Of a stretch of 17,500 nucleotides of DNA, positions 1-8,669 are shown piece by piece. A program made the position numbers and the translations under genes. The first letter of the stretch is position 1; every line of letters starts with the position of its first letter. This DNA comes from Halisarca cf. caerulea (taxonomy: Eukaryota > Porifera > Demospongiae > Chondrillida > Halisarcidae), in the NCBI GenBank assembly GCA_963170055.1, contig CAUJGJ010000397.1:8374301-8391800 (forward strand). Reading direction: 5' to 3'. The notes under the pieces are model-generated. The model saw only the letters and a program-made list of their open reading frames with translations. It did not search any database and was not told where the DNA came from.

Positions 1-2
1 AT

Positions 3-242
3 GATGAAGAGTACATGGGTGATGAAGGAGCTCTCGATGATTCAACAACTAATGACAGAGAACCTTTGGATCTGGCCCAAGATGAACCAGATTCTGACTC
101 CATCACTGACATCATCAACACCAGCATCACTACAGTCCATCAGACAAGCACACAGGAACAGCAGCCATTGGATTTCCCACCGCCATCACCAAGTGTGTCA
201 AATTCTACTGCATCTCCATTGCTTGACATGCCAGTATTGTAG
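3..242 (+). CDS. C-terminal exon of an unrecognised protein (5' partial)
   Basis: Frame 3 is open from the window edge to a TAG at 240-242 and encodes about 79 residues. The peptide is acidic and low in complexity: an early DEEYMGDEGALDDS stretch, then a run rich in Asp, Ser and Thr (DEPDSDSITD), then a Pro-rich PPPSPS segment, ending LLDMPVL. This composition suits a disordered C-terminal tail, for example of a nuclear or signalling protein, but I recognise no family. Frame 1 is also open to 258, but its translation is Met/Trp/His/Gln-rich and looks like a shadow. No acceptor is visible at the left edge, so the exon probably begins upstream. An ATTAAA follows 22 bases after the stop, consistent with a 3' end. 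The plus-strand assignment rests on composition and that signal only. Confidence 0.45.
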   Translation, partial: DEEYMGDEGALDDSTTNDREPLDLAQDEPDSDSITDIINTSITTVHQTSTQEQQPLDFPPPSPSVSNSTASPLLDMPVL

Positions 243-263
243 TTTATTGTTTCGATAAATAAC

Positions 264-269
264 ATTAAA
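264..269 (+). terminator. ATTAAA polyadenylation-signal variant
   Basis: ATTAAA, the commonest variant of the animal poly(A) signal, lies 22 bases past the TAG of the exon ending at 242. It would fit the 3' end of that gene. A hexamer in AT-rich DNA is weak evidence alone. Confidence 0.25.
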
Positions 270-344
270 ACACTAAACAGTTGTAAAAATCGACGTACAT
301 TGTTGTTTGAGCTGTAAAATTCGATGTATATATTACCATTTCGA

Positions 345-359
345 GCGGCGGCCATTTTG
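345..359. promoter_or_regulatory. GC-rich YY1-like promoter motif
   Basis: GCGGCGGCCATTTTG contains the GGCCATTTTG core recognised by YY1 in many animal core promoters. It sits in a locally GC-rich patch about 100 bp after the upstream gene ends and just before a possible first coding exon at 383. Role inferred from motif and position. Confidence 0.25.
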
Positions 360-382
360 TTCCCCAGTCGAAAAGCGCTATA

Positions 383-493
383 ATGAGCCTGTGTCGCCTA
401 TCGTACGCACTTAATCCCGATCTAGAAAGGAGCTTGTCGAGTCCAGACTCCTACAGGAACCAAATTTTGAGAATATTTTTGAGATCATTGGCA
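383..493 (+). CDS. Possible first coding exon, 37 codons
   Basis: An ATG at 383 opens a frame of 37 codons that runs into a GTACGT donor-like site at 494-499 in phase 0. The peptide starts MSLCRLSYALNPDLERSLSS and ends in a basic amphipathic stretch (RNQILRIFLRSLA). Without splicing the frame stops nine codons later. The exon would lie 24 bases after the YY1-like motif at 345-359, which is why it is listed. I found no convincing downstream exon on this strand and recognise no family, so it could be chance. Confidence 0.2.
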
Positions 494-595
494 GTACGTA
501 GCTCCACAATTTACATATAACCTTTTAATAGAATGGTGAGGTTTCATTTCGATTGATTTCATTGGTGGTTTCGTTGCATACACAGAAAGACTGGG

Positions 596-665
596 TTTAC
601 ACGGAAACGTTTTAGGTTACTACTGTAGAAACACGACCCGTTTGTGGCCCATTTACACGGAAACG
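596..665 (+). repeat. Two copies of TTTACACGGAAACG
   Basis: The 14-mer TTTACACGGAAACG occurs at 596-609 and again at 652-665, exactly the same both times. This type of motif is common in subterminal regions of animal DNA transposons, but no element ends could be drawn around it. Confidence 0.5.
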
Positions 666-786
666 GTTTATAGAACGCTCTGTAAACAATAACAGGAAGA
701 CGCTCTTTTGGCGGAGCTTTAGCCTGCGACGTTTGCGTGACCACGTGTACGAATCCCGGAACAAACTATGCCGAAGATGAGTGGAA

Positions 787-848
787 CAAGTGATTCGAGT
801 TTAAAAAACTCGTGGGCCGCCTATGGCCCTGGAAACTCGAATCACTTG
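787..848. repeat. Solo hairpin related to the three-hairpin element
   Basis: A perfect 16-bp stem, CAAGTGATTCGAGTTT at 787-802 with its complement at 833-848, encloses a 30-base loop containing ACTCGTGGG. The stem and the start of the loop match the outer hairpin of the elements at 8239-8603 and 11580-11928. The sequence to its right does not match those elements, so this is either a lone end or a shorter relative. Confidence 0.7.
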
Positions 849-916
849 GAAATCTTTCTAATGGACTCAAAAGATCACTGTAAGAAATGCATGGTTTTGA
901 GTAGTGGTGTAGTAAA

Positions 917-917
<1 letters not shown>

Positions 918-968
<51 letters not shown>
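918..968. repeat. (TG)n microsatellite
   Basis: A 51-base uninterrupted TG/CA dinucleotide tract. It begins 69 bases after the solo hairpin. Confidence 0.97.
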
Positions 969-969
<1 letters not shown>

Positions 970-2873
970 AAGTTTTAACATTCAATAATCCAAACAATAT
1001 ATTGGAATCATGATCTAGTCAGTTTTTTTAATTATAAATGACAGTGACAATTTCAATAAAAGTTAATACGCATGCATGCCATTCTGCACTACTATAATAA
1101 TAGTACTCCCAGGATGCACCACGAGGAGGTAGGCATGCTTTGCATCCCAGAAGATTGGATTCATTTTAACTAGGGTCTGCAATAGTCCGTAAAACTCCTC
1201 CAATCCAAAATAAAAATGGTGCAATAAAATGCTATACATATAATGGTACAGGTGTACCGTTGTGTGATCCACCAGAATCACTTAAATGTGTAGCTATAGA
1301 ATAAAGAACAGAATATACAATGTGATCTTTCAGCAGATCAATACAGTCAGCATGTTATAGTAATATTTTTTCCGTGCTAAGGTGCACTAGGTATCCAAAA
1401 TTGGCCACAAGTAGTCAATAGTATGATCACTGTGATCTATGCAAGTCTCCATTGGGCAGTGCAATGTGCATAGCCCAATATGTGAGACTATATACTAATG
1501 TACTGTTTACCATCAAAGGCACTGGAAGTTGTGTACCAAAGGAAGGTACTTTGGAAAAAGGTACTGCATACCGATGAAGGTAGCAAATACCAGAAGAAAT
1601 GTATACTGCGTACCAATATATGCAGGCACAGGATGTAAAGGGTGATATACTGTGCCATAATTCCCAACCTTTTATAGTTGTACTCAATTTGCAGAGTGGT
1701 GTAAACTTAAGGTTGAGGTGGCACTGACTATCTGTATATGGGGTTCAATGTGTGATGATTAGCCATTTGCCTTTGTTCTATGGATGTATAGACATGACTA
1801 ACATATACTCCCCAATGACACATATTCTTCCCTTATATAGGCTATAGGGTTGCTTATTAAATGCAAATGGCTCATTACAAGTGTTTGCTCAAACATGAAC
1901 TCTAAATTTCAACCACCTTATCTATATGGGCAATAACTACTCTGAATGCATTTGCAAGATGACCCAAATAACTGGACTCTGAGCAGGGGCGTTGCAAAAG
2001 CTGTACAGACTTGGAGTCTGCATGGAAATGTAGTCTAATTGCATAAAAATTCAGTTTTGGTTTCTATCTAATTCATTCAAGTTAGACTATCACGTTCAAC
2101 AATATTACATTGTTGACCAAGAGGTGCTTCACAAAACATGAAAGCTAAAGAATGCCATCAAGAGGTATTCATCCATGGATGGCTTCGTGGATAACAGCAA
2201 CATGCTGTTACTTTAATAGTAGCATAAGATTAGTGGTTTCCTAATATTTAATAGTTTGAATTTCTTTTTAGACAAAACGCATTTAAATGCTAATCTTATG
2301 CTTTTGATTCAGTTCAACAATAATTAATGTTGTTGTCAATAGTGCTTCGCTGACGAGGAAGCGGTCATTACCATCACAGATTATTTCATAATTTTTGAAT
2401 GGATGGTGTTGTGTGTAGCAGTGATACGTGCTCCTACATTCAAAGTAGCATATATCTTATGCATAACCTTTCACACCGGGTGATATATGATGACAATTTT
2501 GTCATCGTGGGGAGAACCTATGTATGTGTCTAAGAATCTAAGAATTATTCTAGTTTGGCTTATGGTTGATTTGAATATTAGTATTTACTATCCAAGTTTT
2601 TATTTGGGCATGTTAGCTATCACGCATATATACTTCAACAGCAAGTTTGACATTTCTAACTACAAAAAGAAGATTTTATTGATTGCCTTCATAAATGAAA
2701 TAATATAGGAAGCATGCACGTTCTGGCCCCTATATGATTTCAGTTATGAAGCGTCATATGAGGAACGAATCAAATTTTGATATCCTTTGGAAACATGAGG
2801 CGAAAGTAAAAGTTGTAAATAATTACAAAATATAATTACATGTGCATGAACACAGTCCTCAATACAATAATTA
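969..2873. other. Non-coding stretch, no gene recognised
   Basis: All frames are short, and none has protein-like composition or well-placed splice sites. The visible structure is modest. There is an inverted repeat at 2221-2302 flanked by related direct repeats (about 2095-2130 and 2313-2350). A weak 7-bp stem near 2699-2733 (ATATAGG with CCTATAT) lies just past the Helitron coding end. The left end of the Helitron must lie somewhere here but could not be placed. Confidence 0.6.
2221..2302. repeat. Small inverted repeat, possible decayed MITE core
   Basis: AGCATAAGATTAG at 2221-2233 is perfectly complementary to CTAATCTTATGCT at 2290-2302. Outside it, about 2095-2130 and 2313-2350 are similar in direct orientation: both start TTCAACAAT, both form a small CAACAAT/ATTGTTG-type stem, and both contain GTGCTTC. 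The arrangement suggests remnants of a short element, but no termini or target duplication were found. Confidence 0.35.
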
Positions 2874-4275
2874 TTACATTTCACACCCCCAGTGAGACCT
2901 AAATGATACAAAGGGTTTGAAAAAGTGAGATGTGGACATTGTTGGCAATAATGCTGTGAAATGAGAAGAGTCAAAAAATCCTCTGATGGCGGGGTAGTCT
3001 TCAACTGAAGGCAAGTACTTGATGTGATTGTTCATTCTCCTGTCTTTCTGTTGAAACAATCATTCAATCTCCACAGATGAACTGTTTACATCCACTCTGC
3101 CAAGTTCTCCTACACTTCTGTGTCGCATATAGCCATACATGTATATTGGCCTCTTTAACATGAGACACAAGGCATGCAAGTGGAAATGATTTCCCCAACA
3201 TTGGTCTTGAGCTGCTTCTTGCAAAAGTTTGCTCCATTCCCTTTCTGTAATTGCTGTAATATTTTCTTCATTTCGATCCACATTACGTAATAATAGTTGT
3301 GTACTAGGCTTCATCACCTCAAACATATGCTCCTTATTTTCTAATAAGCTGTACACAGTGATTGCTCTCAGATGTGCTGTATATTCTTCTGTACCATGCA
3401 GTGCAATGGAGATGGTATTGTACATACAGTTCCCATCACCCGTGGTCCTCACTGGAACATATTGTGATGTAAATGAGGGCAAAAGTTCCTCTTGTACAGA
3501 CATGTCCACCACATGAGATTCCACATTGAAAATGTCATTTTCCTGTTTGTTAACCTCATTTATTAAAGTTTTCATAGCAATCTTGTTATCTTCCATCAAT
3601 TCTTTTAATTCTTCCAATGACTCTTTCTTTTTACTTTTGAGAATGTCCTCAATGTTCTGCATAAATTCTCTCACCTCCTTAGTGCATGTTGGGCGAATTT
3701 CTTGACTTGATAATTGTACTACTGGTACGTCTCTCTTCCTTTCCTCCAAGACGTCCCTCAACAAAAAGTCATCCAAATCTGTTTCCATCATGCTTATATC
3801 TTGAAGAGAAGTGGGTGGTTCATCCTCCTGAGACTGTGATAAATCCACTGGCAGCACCTCTGAATAATTGTCTTGACTTGGCTGACTACAAGCAACGGCA
3901 TGCTGTGTACTTCTCAAATGCTCCATCTCCTTGTCCACCCTTTTGTTGGCATAAAGCTTCTTGGGTTCAAATTTCACCAGTGCTATGCCATTTAATGTCC
4001 TCACTCGACTTAATGCCACATAAGACATTCCGGCCTCAAACACTTTCTCTCTAAGATCCAACACAGCAGAATCAAGTGACAGACCTTGCACTTTGTGTAA
4101 AGTGGCGGCCCAACACAAAATTAACGGTATCTGAGTCCGCTGTAGAACAGTGCCTTGCCGTCCATAGAATCGCACCAACAAGGGTTCAATGGCCACTGCC
4201 TCTTGTTGTCCATTGAGGATGCACACTTTGGTAAACTGTCCAACTCTTGGATCGTGAAACTACAGCTGTTAACTT
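2874..4275 (-). pseudogene. Helitron helicase C-terminal motifs plus OTU protease
   Basis: Coding homology resumes around 4275 with a peptide beginning FHDPRVG, out of frame with the upstream helicase half. The frame then carries helicase motif V ([18 protein letters not shown], about 4103-4051) and motif VI (YVALSRVRT). A long charged linker follows. Next comes an OTU domain with the nucleophile motif GDGNC, whose Asp and Cys codons lie at 3437-3435 and 3428-3426. An in-frame TGA at 3060-3062 interrupts the OTU domain. Past it the same frame continues to a TAA at 2874-2876 and contains SHFTALLP, the expected catalytic His region (His codon 2963-2961). All three OTU catalytic positions are therefore present but separated by a stop. 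OTU domains in Helitrons are thought to be deubiquitinase-like; their role is not settled. Confidence 0.85.
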
Positions 4276-5394
4276 TAAATGGTAGGCAGACCTTCTATGC
4301 TCAACTTGAAGATTAAGAGCTCTGTGAATTGTTAGGCCATCCACATTGAATGCAGCTACACCTGTTGGTGCCATGACCATGCATCCATGCACTTGATCAC
4401 TCCCTTGCACTGACCTCTCAATATGTTCTCTGATGGCACGAATCACATAAGACTTTCCCGTCCCTGCACCACCAGTTATGAAGATGCGGATGGGCTTGGG
4501 TTGGGCCTCCTGTCCGAGATGAAATTTGTGTAATGAGCTAGTGTACTGTACTACCATGTCAAATGCTTCTCTCTGTTTTGCATTCAAATTGCATACCAAT
4601 TCTGTGAAGGCCTTATCAGTGAGATGCATGCGTGTGAGGGCTCCATTGGCATTATCGTCATCTGCTACTGTGGGAAGAGCATCTACATCCACCTGTTCAT
4701 CTTGGACATAATTTTCAGCGTTGTGTAAACCATGGTCCAGCTCCTCTGGTACATGAGTAGCATCTTCCCGTTCACCATGTTGAACATTTGGTGCAACCAA
4801 ATCCATGTATGCGCCATCAGAAACTGCTTGCAATTGCTGCACTGCTCTTTGTACTTCTTCTGCAAAAGCATGGTGTTCACAATTTAGCACTTTCATCTCC
4901 TTTTCACGAGCAATAAAAGCTGACAATGCGCTGTTGTGCTTTAGAAGTAAGTCCTCCTTCTCACGTCTCCACGGAATGTACAACAGCAACAGTGAATAGT
5001 AATACTCGTCACCGTGACTTTGTGGTGTCATAATGGGTGTTCGAAGGCATGCTTGCTTTGTACGAAGTTTGATCCATCCCAGATTACCTTGCAATTTGAA
5101 TCGAGGCTGTATGTGACGCCCACTGCTGCCCTTTGGTGTGTCATCCCTATATACACTATCATACCATACAGAAAAGTGAGTCAACGTCATCTTCTCAAAT
5201 TCATCTTCCTGTGGTCTTGCAGCATATCTGTCAAATAGTCCAGGTTGAAAAAGATTTGTATCCATGTCATCCAGCTCAAGTAACTCGGACCGATTTTTGA
5301 GAATCCTTGTTCTCTTTTCGGGAGGAACAGTGTTGACAAAGACAACTTTACGCGACGAATCCTTTAATGGTAAGTGGCACAACCGATAGGCTGC
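4186..5394 (-). pseudogene. Helitron PIF1-type helicase, N-terminal half
   Basis: The frame covers the inter-domain region and the first half of an SF1B PIF1-family helicase. Visible motifs are a Q-like segment (LNAKQREAF), Walker A GGAGTGKS with its lysine codon at 4455-4453, and motif Ia (APTGVAAFNVDGLTIHRALN). After HLKLT, near 4280, family similarity stops and the next recognisable sequence, FHDPRVG, lies in another frame. Walker B (DEIS), motifs III and IV and the intervening domain are absent, so more than 150 residues have been lost. The tail from there to the stop at 4186 is out-of-frame reading. The upstream end is joined to the Rep frame at the 14-bp duplication (5381-5408). Confidence 0.85.
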
Positions 5395-7163
5395 AACCGA
5401 TAGGCTGCCTCTTGGCCACTTAGCTGCCTATGTGAAAGCATAGTGTTTCCCAATTTAGATAGTCGTTTTCGAAGTGAAGCATTCGGTGCTAGTGATTGAA
5501 GGGAATCACTGATAGCCTTCTTCACCTCTTCGCTCTCACCTTTGCACATGTATGAACATATGTAAGATGCTGTCCCATAAACTGATCCAATCAACTGTAT
5601 ATCCATGTTGGCCTGCCATGCTAAGAGTAATGGAGCATTGTACGGGTTGACGTTTTCTTCACCATCGGTTCTCCTCAGAATATAGAAGCGGGACTTGTTG
5701 CCTACATCTTCATTATTCTTGAGACGAGTAGTAGACGATAGAGGTTGTGGAAAGTCAAAACGACATTCTTTTGATTTTTTTCTTTTGTCCTTCTTGATGC
5801 AAGTAGACTGAACTCGAAGAACTACAGATCGCAAGCTGTCTTCACTAGATCCTTCTTCTGGAATTCTTGCAGAAATGTAACGATCGATAAAGTCAGGAGC
5901 TGCCGTTCTTCCCTCTACTGTATCAAGATTAGGGGCATCTTTGATCCACCACAAGGAATGGATGTGTGGTGATCCTCTGAGTTGAAATTCTACTCTCCAA
6001 AAGAAATCTGTTACCTCTCCAATTGGCCTTCCAGATCCCTTTATGATTTCTTTCACTAGGGACTGGAAGCGGTGTTGAAAATGTGACAATGTTGCTGTGA
6101 CAACAGGATTGCTTGTCATGAGTGTTCTTCTTTCTTCATTAGATAACTCGTCCACTTGTTCATTGGAGATATTCCTTCCACTGCAACTTGCTAAAACCAC
6201 CATCAAATCTTTCCAATGGTGATCATCTGCACTAAATGTAATAAAGAAAGTGGGTGGACCAAGTGTACGTAGCATTGCAAACAGTTGTATCCTTGCTGAT
6301 TGCCAGTATGCTGCAGTTCCTTTAATATCTCGCATGAAGCTGTAACAGTTTTCACGAACATCGGGATTTTCCCCTACTCCAGTGCTACGTAGATCTCCTG
6401 CAGTCAAAGTTTTCTTTTGTTTGTTCTTCCTTCCGGATGTTGGATTTCGAAGGCGGAGAGCAATTGATATACTACTTTGTAATTTTATCGCTTCCACAAT
6501 GTTACAAGCCCAGAATATATATGATGGGTGTTTGGCCCAGCGTGAATCTTTACTCATTATTCTTGATTGAAAATAGTCCAAAGGTGTAATTGAAATTTGT
6601 CGATGAGTACCAAATCCGTTGTTTCCATCAGGATAAAGTGTTGGAAAAGCAAAAACCTCAAGTTGTTGCTCGTTGAAAATCCTCAGTGGAGCACTTGTGA
6701 TCTTCTCAAGTTGATGCACTGGAAAAGTACCTTCTTGCAAGTAGTTGGTTACTGGTACATCTGGCATCAGGAAATCGCTGCGGACAACACCTGATTCTTC
6801 CATTGCCTCTTCCTCATTTTCAGTTTCCATAAAGTTCTCCTGGCAATGCTCTGTAATTTTCACATTCTTGTAAGCAGAGTTGTTTTCTTTCAACCATTGC
6901 AATGCATTCATGACAATAGTATAGCGACACCGATAGTACAATGGCTTGGATTCTTTCGATGTAGTGGGTGGCTTTATGTACACAATGTCGCTACCAGTCG
7001 CTGGTCGGGGAAGTTGATTAAAGACTTCAGTCATGGATGATGGAAAATTGATGACCTGCCCAGTTATTCCTCTTTGTCCACCACGTGGCAGAAGAACTAA
7101 CTTCATAAATGGTGCCACACGTGCAATGAGGCGCTCTTCCATGCGCATGTGGGACATGTCCAT
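5364..7163 (-). pseudogene. Helitron Rep (HUH) nuclease with partial DUF6570 segment
   Basis: A 599-residue open frame forms the endonuclease core. Residues 10-60 (EERLIARVAPFMKLV.LPRGGQ) match the second half of the DUF6570-like segment that precedes Helitron Rep domains. The metal-binding HUH motif is RGSPHIHSLWW, with His400 and His402 (codons 5966-5964 and 5960-5958). The two-tyrosine motif is SYICSYMCKG, with Tyr534 and Tyr538, which in the family form covalent links to the nicked strands. Catalytic residues therefore look intact. The ATG at 7163 lies inside the terminal inverted repeat of the insertion at 7145-8669, so the native frame entered from further upstream and the first six or seven residues are transposon-derived. 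The frame ends prematurely just after the 14-bp duplication. Confidence 0.9.
5381..5408. repeat. 14-bp tandem duplication that frameshifts the Helitron
   Basis: AACCGATAGGCTGC occurs twice head to tail, at 5381-5394 and 5395-5408, with no mismatch. Read on the minus strand, the Rep frame runs ...EAAYRL into the first copy and the helicase frame resumes CHLPL from the second. One copy would give a continuous frame; two copies shift it, because 14 is not a multiple of three. Confidence 0.9.
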
Positions 7164-7233
7164 AAACTTGAAATCTCAGTGGAGATGCTAAATAGGAAGA
7201 ATTTCGCGACTTTAGATGGCTTCGCGACGAAAT

Positions 7234-7243
7234 GTCATGTGAC
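7234..7243. promoter_or_regulatory. GTCATGTGAC E-box/M-box, copy 1
   Basis: A decamer containing CATGTG with the flanks preferred by MITF/TFE-type bHLH-zip factors. An identical decamer lies at 7738-7747. Function is inferred from the motif only. Confidence 0.2.
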
Positions 7244-7710
7244 CAGCCCGTGACTTAGGAAAATGTTGCTGTGCACGTAAAGATTTCAAAACAGCTTTAC
7301 ATGATGTTAAAACTGCAAGATCAACAATTATTCCAGTCAAGCGGCCTTCGGCTACAGTGAATCCTAGTCTCGCGTCTCCAGCCCCTTTCCGTTGACGACA
7401 TCATAAACATTCTACAAAATTTCTAACAATATCAAGGAGAAAGAGGCTGGCTATGCGAAACTAAGTGAATCTTAAGCCTTCGATCAAAATTTGAACATGT
7501 CAGTAACTTTCTGGTCTGGCTTACCTAGCTTGAGTTTCTTCGATCTTTTCTCCTACCAAAAAACATCTTCGAAAGCGATTCGGTTCGTATACAAGTGCGA
7601 CCAAAGCAGAATTTAAAGAGCTATCCGACGGCGAAAGGTTATGTAGGTACAAAAATAAAAGAGACTTCGTCTGTATTCCACTTCACTTGCTACTTGACTC
7701 GACTTTTAGG

Positions 7711-7755
7711 TGACGTCACTTTAAATATCATGCGATGGTCATGTGACAAAATGGC
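7711..7755. promoter_or_regulatory. CRE, M-box and YY1-like cluster
   Basis: A full palindromic CREB/ATF site TGACGTCA (7711-7718), a GTCATGTGAC E-box/M-box (7738-7747) and AAAATGGC (7748-7755, YY1-like) lie within 45 bases. This looks like a compact animal promoter carried inside the non-autonomous insertion. On the minus strand, an open stretch 7682-7525 follows and ends at a GTAAGC donor-like site at 7524, which could be its first exon, though no start codon in that frame is evident. Expression is untested. Confidence 0.3.
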
Positions 7756-7786
7756 TACCAGCTAGATCTAGGCTAGTCAAAACTTT

Positions 7787-8080
7787 AATGGCTGGGCGGC
7801 AGTGGGAAAAAGGCTTTTGGCATACTTTTTTACATTTATTGGGTGTATTATAGGATAATAAATAACTTCCATGTTGGGGATTTTGATTCATTGGCCGATT
7901 CAGATGTTACAGGCGAAAAGGTGAGCTACCATGGTTTGAATTTGTGGTTTTTACCGTTTTTCTCTAAAACTCTTAGAGATATTTAAATCCCCAACATGGA
8001 AGTTTTAGATACTTAGGTAAGGAACCTGTATACCAACATTTGTGCCCTTAGCTTTGTAGCTGCACTGCCGCCCAGCCATT
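7787..8080. mobile_element. 294-bp MITE with two nested inverted repeats
   Basis: The outer arms are perfect 18-mers: AATGGCTGGGCGGCAGTG at 7787-7804 and its complement at 8063-8080. A second perfect pair of 19-mers, starting AACTTCCATGTTGG, lies at 7864-7882 and 7986-8004. Between them the arms are not complementary. No open frame is present. It is a short non-autonomous DNA element or foldback structure nested in the larger insertion. Confidence 0.75.
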
Positions 8081-8362
8081 TTTCGTGTTTTTATATGTTT
8101 AAGGAGAATGCGCATACATTTCAAGGAACGTACAAAATTCTTTCAAGTTTGACATCAAACGAAAGGTAATGCAGCCATCTACACAATGGTACTAGTTGTT
8201 AGAAGATAGCGCGTATTTGTAGTAAGAAATAAAACTAACAAGTAATTCGAGTTAAAAACTCGTGGGGGCTGCCGTCCCACACGCTCGAATTACTTGCAAA
8301 ACATTGAAGGGTTAGTGCACAGCTGAACCTTCATTGAACATACTGTTTATTGTAACTGGGCG

Positions 8363-8410
8363 ATTGTTTTGAAAACAATTGCCATATTTGGCAATTGTTT
8401 TCAAAACAAT
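8363..8410. repeat. 48-bp palindrome in hairpin element A
   Basis: ATTGTTTTGAAAACAATTGCC and its complement form a 21-bp perfect stem around a short AT loop. Each arm is itself nearly palindromic, so a branched cruciform is possible. The equivalent palindrome in copy B is at 11757-11804. Confidence 0.9.
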
Positions 8411-8490
8411 TCCTATAACTCATTTCTGTATAAATTCATACTTCTCTATTACTATTGTATAAATTCTCTATTATAAGACTTTTCTTCAAA

Positions 8491-8497
<7 letters not shown>

Positions 8498-8538
<41 letters not shown>
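8498..8538. repeat. (AT)n tract in hairpin element A
   Basis: About 41 bases of alternating AT at the position that holds 25 bases in copy B. The length difference is normal microsatellite variation inside a shared element. Confidence 0.95.
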
Positions 8539-8540
<2 letters not shown>

Positions 8541-8580
8541 GACGAGCGTTACACACCGGAAGTCCAAATGAAAAAAATAT

Positions 8581-8603
8581 AGGGGCTGCCACAGGCAGCC
8601 CCT
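8581..8603. repeat. Terminal GC-rich hairpin of element A
   Basis: A perfect 10-bp stem, AGGGGCTGCC, with loop ACA. The same hairpin ends copy B (11580-11602, one stem mismatch) and starts the partial copy at 17475. Confidence 0.95.
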
Positions 8604-8669
8604 AAAAAGGGAAGATAAATTTTCTGATCACTGAAGCCATACAAGTGTACGTGGACATGTTCCACATGC

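Larger units (their letters stand above)
8239..8603 (-). mobile_element. Three-hairpin element, copy A (365 bp)
   Basis: The element is defined by an inverted copy at 11580-11928. In order it has an outer hairpin with stem CAAGTAATTCGAG (8239-8251 with 8284-8296), a 48-bp palindrome (8363-8410), an (AT)n tract (8498-8538), a conserved block beginning CGGACGAGCGTTACACACC, and a terminal 10-bp GC-rich hairpin (8581-8603). Sequence between the landmarks is closely similar in both copies, apart from the length of the AT tract. There is no coding potential. The strand is set relative to the copy at 11580, taken as plus. Both insertion flanks are T-rich, and no clear target duplication was found. 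Confidence 0.8.
7145..8669. mobile_element. TIR-flanked ~1.5 kb insertion splitting the Helitron
   Basis: The outer 18 bases are inverted repeats with one mismatch: GCATGTGGGACATGTCCA at 7145-7162, and the complement of GCATGTGGAACATGTCCA at 8652-8669. Weaker similarity extends about ten bases inward (CATAAACTTG against CGTACACTTG). The repeats fall exactly where the DUF6570-like homology breaks off on one side and resumes on the other. No transposase frame is visible, so it is non-autonomous. It has itself received a 294-bp MITE (7787-8080) and a three-hairpin element (8239-8603). I could not define a target-site duplication. Confidence 0.6.

Noticed and set aside
1..258. Frame 1 ORF of 85 codons at the left edge
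   Set aside because: Its composition (Met, Trp, His, Gln-rich) is unlike a protein, and frame 3 over the same bases gives a coherent acidic tail.
918..1013. ORFs running through the TG tract on both strands
   Set aside because: The frames are open only because the dinucleotide repeat has no stops.
2699..2733. Possible Helitron 3' terminal hairpin
   Set aside because: The stem is only 7 bp with a 20-base loop and AT-rich, and no CTRR end follows at the expected distance.
3229..5238. Several plus-strand ORFs of 60-122 codons
   Set aside because: They lie antisense to recognisable helicase and OTU coding sequence and show no domain of their own.
8498..8538. AT tract as a possible replication origin
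   Set aside because: It is part of a repeated element and varies in length between copies; nothing else supports an origin.
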